Positions 60,417-64,000 of a stretch of DNA of 64,000 bases are shown one piece after another; the stretch's first letter is position 1, and every line of letters begins with the position of its first letter. Under the pieces are notes generated by a model that did no database searches, had not been told where the DNA came from, and saw only the letters and a program-made list of their open reading frames with translations. This DNA comes from Sphingobacterium composti (GTDB lineage Bacteria > Bacteroidota > Bacteroidia > Sphingobacteriales > Sphingobacteriaceae): assembly GCF_009829075.1 (NCBI RefSeq), contig NZ_WUQZ01000007.1:1-64000 (forward strand). The letters are read 5' to 3'. A program made the translations under genes and the position numbers.

Positions 60417-62222
60417 ATGCAAAAAATCAGAAATATCGCGATTATCGCACACGTTGACCACGGTAAAACTACCCTAGTCGATAAAATCTTACACTTTACA
60501 AATCAATTCAGAGAAAATGAAAATTCAGGAGAATTAATCCTGGACAACAATGATTTGGAGCGTGAGCGTGGTATTACAATCGTTTCTAAAAACGTATCCG
60601 TTAAATACAAAGACGTTAAAATCAATATTATCGACACCCCTGGTCACGCCGATTTCGGTGGTGAAGTAGAACGTGTATTGAAAATGGCTGACGGAGTTGT
60701 ACTTTTAGTAGATGCTTTCGAAGGTCCAATGCCTCAAACTCGTTTCGTAACAGGTAAAGCTTTAGCATTAGGTATCAAACCTATCGTAGTGGTAAACAAA
60801 GTTGATAAAGAAAACTGTCGTCCTGACGAAGTTTACGAAAATGTATTTGACTTATTCTTCAACTTAGGTGCTACTGAAGAACAATTAGACTTCCCAGTAT
60901 TGTACGGTTCATCTAAACAAGGATGGATGTCTAAAGATTGGAAAAACCCTTCTGAAGATTTCACTCCATTATTAGAAGCTATCGTAGAACATATCCCTGC
61001 ACCTAAAGTATCAGAAGGTACTTTACAGATGCAAGTTACTTCATTAGACTACTCTACATTTGTAGGCCGTATCGCTATCGGTCGTGTAGCACGTGGAACA
61101 ATTAAAGAAAACCAACCTGTTTCGTTAATGAAACGTGATGGCAAAATTGTAAAATCTCGTGTTAAAGAATTGCAAGTATTCGAAGGTTTAGGTCGTATCA
61201 AAGTGTCAGAAGTACACGCAGGTGATATCACTGCAGTGGTGGGAATCGAAGGTTTTGATATTGGTGATACTATCGCTGATTTTGAAAATCCAGAACAATT
61301 AGAAGTTATCAGCATTGATGAGCCAACAATGAACATGCTGTTCACCATCAATAACTCTCCTTTCTTTGGTAAAGAGGGTAAATTGGTAACATCTCGTAAT
61401 ATTTATGACCGTTTACAAAAAGAATTAGAGAAAAACTTAGCATTACGTGTAGTGCCTACAGAATCTCCTGATGCTTGGTTAGTATATGGTCGTGGTATCC
61501 TTCACTTGTCCGTATTAATCGAGACTATGCGTCGCGAAGGTTACGAATTGCAAGTAGGTCAACCTCAAGTAATCTTAAAAGAAATCGACGGTCAAAAATG
61601 TGAACCTATCGAAGAATTGGTAGTTGATGTACCGGGTGATGTAGCTGGTAAGGTTATTGAATTAGTAACACAACGTAAAGGGGAGTTATTAATCATGGAA
61701 TCTAAAGGCGAAATGCAACACTTAGAATTCTCTATCCCTTCACGTGGTATCATCGGTTTACGTAACAACGTATTGACAGCTACAGCAGGTGAAGCTGTAA
61801 TGGCACACCGTCTAAAAGGTTACGAGCCTTGGAAAGGAACTATTCCAGGTCGTTTACATGGTGTATTGATTTCTTTAGATACAGGTTCTACAACAGCTTA
61901 TTCTATTGATAAATTACAAGACCGTGGTAAATTCTTCGTTGATCCAGGAGTGGAAGTTTACGAAGGACAGATCTTGGGTGAGCACATCCGTGATAACGAT
62001 TTAACAATCAATGTTACAAAAGGTAAGCAATTGACAAATATGCGTGCATCTGGTTCAGATGATAACACTCGTATCGCTCCAGCTATTAAGTTCTCTTTGG
62101 AAGAGTGTATGGAATACATTCAAGCTGACGAATATATCGAGGTTACTCCTCAATCTATGCGTTTGCGTAAGATATACTTAACAGAAAATGAGCGTAAAGT
62201 AAATGCTAAAAAATTCCAATAA
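60417..62222 (+). CDS. typA: Translational GTPase TypA/BipA
   Basis: Ribosome-associated GTPase involved in assembly or stress-specific translation. From ATG 60417 it is 601 residues, normal length. The G1 motif is AHVDHGKTT (H15, K17), G2 is in ERGITI near 51, G3 DTPGHADFG near 73 and G4 NKVDKE near 130. The EF-G-like domains II, III and V and the BipA-specific C-terminal domain (near 480-601, RASGSDDNTRIAPAI) follow. A very strong terminator ends the unit. Confidence 0.96.
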   Translation: MQKIRNIAIIAHVDHGKTTLVDKILHFTNQFRENENSGELILDNNDLERERGITIVSKNVSVKYKDVKINIIDTPGHADFGGEVERVLKMADGVVLLVDAFEGPMPQTRFVTGKALALGIKPIVVVNKVDKENCRPDEVYENVFDLFFNLGATEEQLDFPVLYGSSKQGWMSKDWKNPSEDFTPLLEAIVEHIPAPKVSEGTLQMQVTSLDYSTFVGRIAIGRVARGTIKENQPVSLMKRDGKIVKSRVKELQVFEGLGRIKVSEVHAGDITAVVGIEGFDIGDTIADFENPEQLEVISIDEPTMNMLFTINNSPFFGKEGKLVTSRNIYDRLQKELEKNLALRVVPTESPDAWLVYGRGILHLSVLIETMRREGYELQVGQPQVILKEIDGQKCEPIEELVVDVPGDVAGKVIELVTQRKGELLIMESKGEMQHLEFSIPSRGIIGLRNNVLTATAGEAVMAHRLKGYEPWKGTIPGRLHGVLISLDTGSTTAYSIDKLQDRGKFFVDPGVEVYEGQILGEHIRDNDLTINVTKGKQLTNMRASGSDDNTRIAPAIKFSLEECMEYIQADEYIEVTPQSMRLRKIYLTENERKVNAKKFQ

Positions 62223-62237
62223 TATTGGAATGTATAT

Positions 62238-62282
62238 AAAAGATAAAGCCTCGAATCAATGATTCGAGGCTTTATCTTTTAT
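62238..62282 (+). terminator. Terminator of typA
   Basis: Perfect 20-bp stem (62238-62257 with 62261-62280) with a 3-nt loop and following T residues. Confidence 0.92.
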
Positions 62283-62289
62283 ATCCTTC

Positions 62290-62378
62290 CGTCATTGGGA
62301 GGGACGAAGCAATCTAAACAATAGAGAAACATTAGCTTTCAACAAAATTTAGATATCTCCTCCCTACGGTCGATATGG
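62290..62378. repeat. Second dispersed inverted-repeat family, locus B
   Basis: Arm 62290-62315 (CGTCATTGGG to GCAATCT) and arm 62351-62378 (AGATATCTCC to TCGATATGG), in opposite orientation and 35 bp apart. Here the arms face the other way round compared with 47056-47120. Confidence 0.6.
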
Positions 62379-62398
62379 TGTGTATAATTTAGTAGGCA

Positions 62399-62899
62399 CT
62401 ACTTACTAATTTCCTCAGCAGCCCAATATGTATCCTCTTCTGCTTTGTATATCTTGAATTGGACATCATATCCCTCAGGAACATAAATCACAATCGGTAA
62501 TTTACCGTTATAACGCACAATTTCGGGTTGAGCCGTTACGAAAAGATTCCTCTTCTCCGCATCAGGACAACCCATCATCGTAGAAGTTACTTGACCATTT
62601 GTTTTGAACACATAATAGTTGTATCCCCAACCTTGTAGATCTTTAGTCTCCAAAGTACCTTGCAAATTAAAGAAGTTACAGCCATCTACTTCCATCCATT
62701 TGCCTACCGAAAATTCTATCTTCTTTTTATTATCCTTATCTGAGTGGGGGACTTCAATTACTACTTTTTTATATCCTGCCTCAGGCTTTGGAAATATAGA
62801 TAGATCTTGTTTTGTAATCACTTGCTGCGCCATTACTTGAACTGTGAATGTGATAAATGCCACTAATAAGCCTAAAAATTTAATTCTATTCTGTTTCAT
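62399..62899 (-). CDS. eco: Ecotin (serine protease inhibitor)
   Basis: A 166-residue protein with a signal peptide (MKQNRIKFLGLLVAFITFTV to VMAQ). It matches ecotin in order: ISIFPK-like start of the mature part, the hydrophobic strand VVIEVPHSD, GWGYNYYVF near 90-98, the reactive loop STMMGC (P1 residue M108, then M109) and RYNGKLPIVIYVPEGYDVQF near 129-148. C74 and C111 fit the ecotin disulfide around the loop. It would inhibit trypsin-like serine proteases in the periplasm. It is a single-gene unit near the end of the window. Confidence 0.92.
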   Translation of the reverse strand: MKQNRIKFLGLLVAFITFTVQVMAQQVITKQDLSIFPKPEAGYKKVVIEVPHSDKDNKKKIEFSVGKWMEVDGCNFFNLQGTLETKDLQGWGYNYYVFKTNGQVTSTMMGCPDAEKRNLFVTAQPEIVRYNGKLPIVIYVPEGYDVQFKIYKAEEDTYWAAEEISK

Positions 62900-63063
62900 A
62901 ATTTCTTTCTTTTATTATAAGACGATAACAAAAGACAAAAGATTACAGTGGGCGCCCAAAATTAGTTGTTTTTAACATTATTTAACAAGTGCACTTAATT
63001 TCTTGTTACTCACCGCAGGAAATCTATACTTTGTCTACCAGCAATTTTTATTAATTTCGCTTA

Positions 63064-64000
63064 ATGGCAAAATCAAAATCAGCATATTTCTGTCAATCCT
63101 GCGGCAATGAATCTCCGAAATGGTTGGGACAATGTCCTTCATGCAAACAGTGGAATACTTTTGTGGAAGAAATCGTCGCTCCAGCATCTTCACGCGTACC
63201 CGAATGGAGAAGTACCACGATCAGTTCATCTTCCAAAAGACAGAATAAGGCAGCCATTATTCATGAAATAGTCTATGCCGAAGAACAGCGCATCATTACG
63301 CCTGATAAAGAACTGAATCGTGTATTAGGAGGAGGAATTGTTCCTGGATCGCTCGTGTTAATTGGTGGCGAACCTGGAATAGGCAAGTCCACATTGATGT
63401 TGCAATTAGCGCTTTCTATACCGCAAATAAAGGTTTTGTACATTTCTGGAGAAGAAAGCGAACAGCAAATTAAAATGCGTGCTGAACGACTTTCACAACA
63501 GTCAAAAGCTAACTGTTACATCTTAACAGAAACTTCTACGCAAAATATATTCAAACAAGCAGAATCCGTTGAGCCGAACTTAGTCGTCATTGATTCTATC
63601 CAAACGTTACATTCGCAACAAATAGAATCTGCGCCAGGCTCTGTGTCACAAGTTCGTGAATGTACGGCTGAACTGTTACGTTATGCTAAAGAAAGTAATG
63701 TGCCTGTTTTTATTGTTGGACACATCACCAAAGATGGTTCGATAGCAGGACCAAAAGTCTTGGAACATATGGTGGATACGGTTCTTCAATTTGAAGGCGA
63801 TCGTCATCACGTGTACCGCATCTTACGTGCCGTGAAGAACAGATTTGGTTCTTCGTCTGAACTTGGCATTTACGAAATGCAAGGTTCGGGATTACGCGAA
63901 GTTTCGAATCCTTCGGAAATCATGATTTCCCAACGCGAAGAACCGACAAGTGGTGTAGCAATTGCCACGATGTTAGAAGGTATTCGTCCTTTGATGATTG
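63064..64000 (+). CDS. radA: DNA repair protein RadA (partial, 3' end outside)
   Basis: ATP-dependent RecA-like repair protein that helps branch migration and recombination. The first 312 residues are present: N-terminal zinc finger (CQSCGNESPKWLGQCPSC with four Cys), then Walker A GGEPGIGKST near 101-110 and the RadA-type motif KNRFGS near 259. The frame runs off the window. A weak TAATTTCG box ends 4 nt before the ATG. Confidence 0.95.
   Translation, partial: MAKSKSAYFCQSCGNESPKWLGQCPSCKQWNTFVEEIVAPASSRVPEWRSTTISSSSKRQNKAAIIHEIVYAEEQRIITPDKELNRVLGGGIVPGSLVLIGGEPGIGKSTLMLQLALSIPQIKVLYISGEESEQQIKMRAERLSQQSKANCYILTETSTQNIFKQAESVEPNLVVIDSIQTLHSQQIESAPGSVSQVRECTAELLRYAKESNVPVFIVGHITKDGSIAGPKVLEHMVDTVLQFEGDRHHVYRILRAVKNRFGSSSELGIYEMQGSGLREVSNPSEIMISQREEPTSGVAIATMLEGIRPLMI

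Overview
The window is chromosomal DNA of a low-GC member of the Bacteroidota, most probably Sphingobacteriaceae and perhaps Sphingobacterium. The evidence is the set of protein families (DUF2490, DUF4293, DUF983, a SufBCD operon, COG2509 oxidoreductase, DUF4407, exported M1/M3/M14 peptidases, DUF4369- and DUF5106-type thioredoxin lipoproteins). Bacteroidota-type promoter boxes (TAnnTTTG) also lie in front of about 25 genes. I see no transposase, integrase, phage structural gene or CRISPR array. Most of the window is ordinary core genome with accessory patches.

Layout. 1-5.1 kb: end of a DsbD-like reductase, pfkA, then ispH-hemH-phosphoesterase on the minus strand and ndk. 5.1-12.4 kb: DUF2490 protein, ruvX-ybeY, an exported DUF1684-peptide deformylase fusion, the operon dnaG-yraN-glutaminyl cyclase lipoprotein, and a CpsB-like phosphatase. 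12.6-27 kb: HAD hydrolase and thioredoxin lipoprotein, a small membrane ORF, M1 peptidase, AraC regulator-DUF983, an orphan gene bracketed by two repeat elements, an NTF2-like exported protein, mfd, M14 peptidase and a Cys/Met PLP lyase. 28-42 kb: TlpA-like protein, lemA-TPM-TPM, COG2509 enzyme, tRNA-Gly, a frameshifted PH-domain pseudogene, a TonB-domain protein, sufBCD, an Lrp regulator joined to a papain-fold-like gene, and ung. 42-50.9 kb: DUF4293, truA-ABC exporter, nuclease/phosphatase, M3 peptidase, DUF4407. 51-53.3 kb: an accessory patch with a HigB-type toxin, a HigA antitoxin fused to a Zn peptidase, and an A+T-rich orphan gene. 53.5-58 kb: a tightly packed operon of P1 peptidase, serine hydrolase, Asp/Glu racemase and aldehyde dehydrogenase, which looks like a route for handling peptides with D- or beta-amino acids. 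58-64 kb: small membrane protein, DUF2147, kbl, typA, ecotin and the start of radA.

The strongest signal outside the genes is a family of five dispersed, about 120-bp intergenic elements (18001, 18845, 23885, 40365, 47209). They share a three-hairpin architecture. The stems change sequence between copies while keeping base pairing (compensatory changes), so the folded form appears to be under selection. Three copies sit between convergent genes and two bracket an orphan gene. Other non-coding structure: a second dispersed inverted-repeat family at three loci; an exactly 11-bp-phased array of TTCGG units at 19.8 kb; paired direct repeats 21 bp apart, like LytTR-regulator sites, upstream of two unrelated genes; and a group of promoters whose -7 box lies only 2-6 nt before the start codon, suggesting leaderless mRNAs.

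All calls are from reading sequence and translated proteins; no database search, folding program or alignment tool was used.
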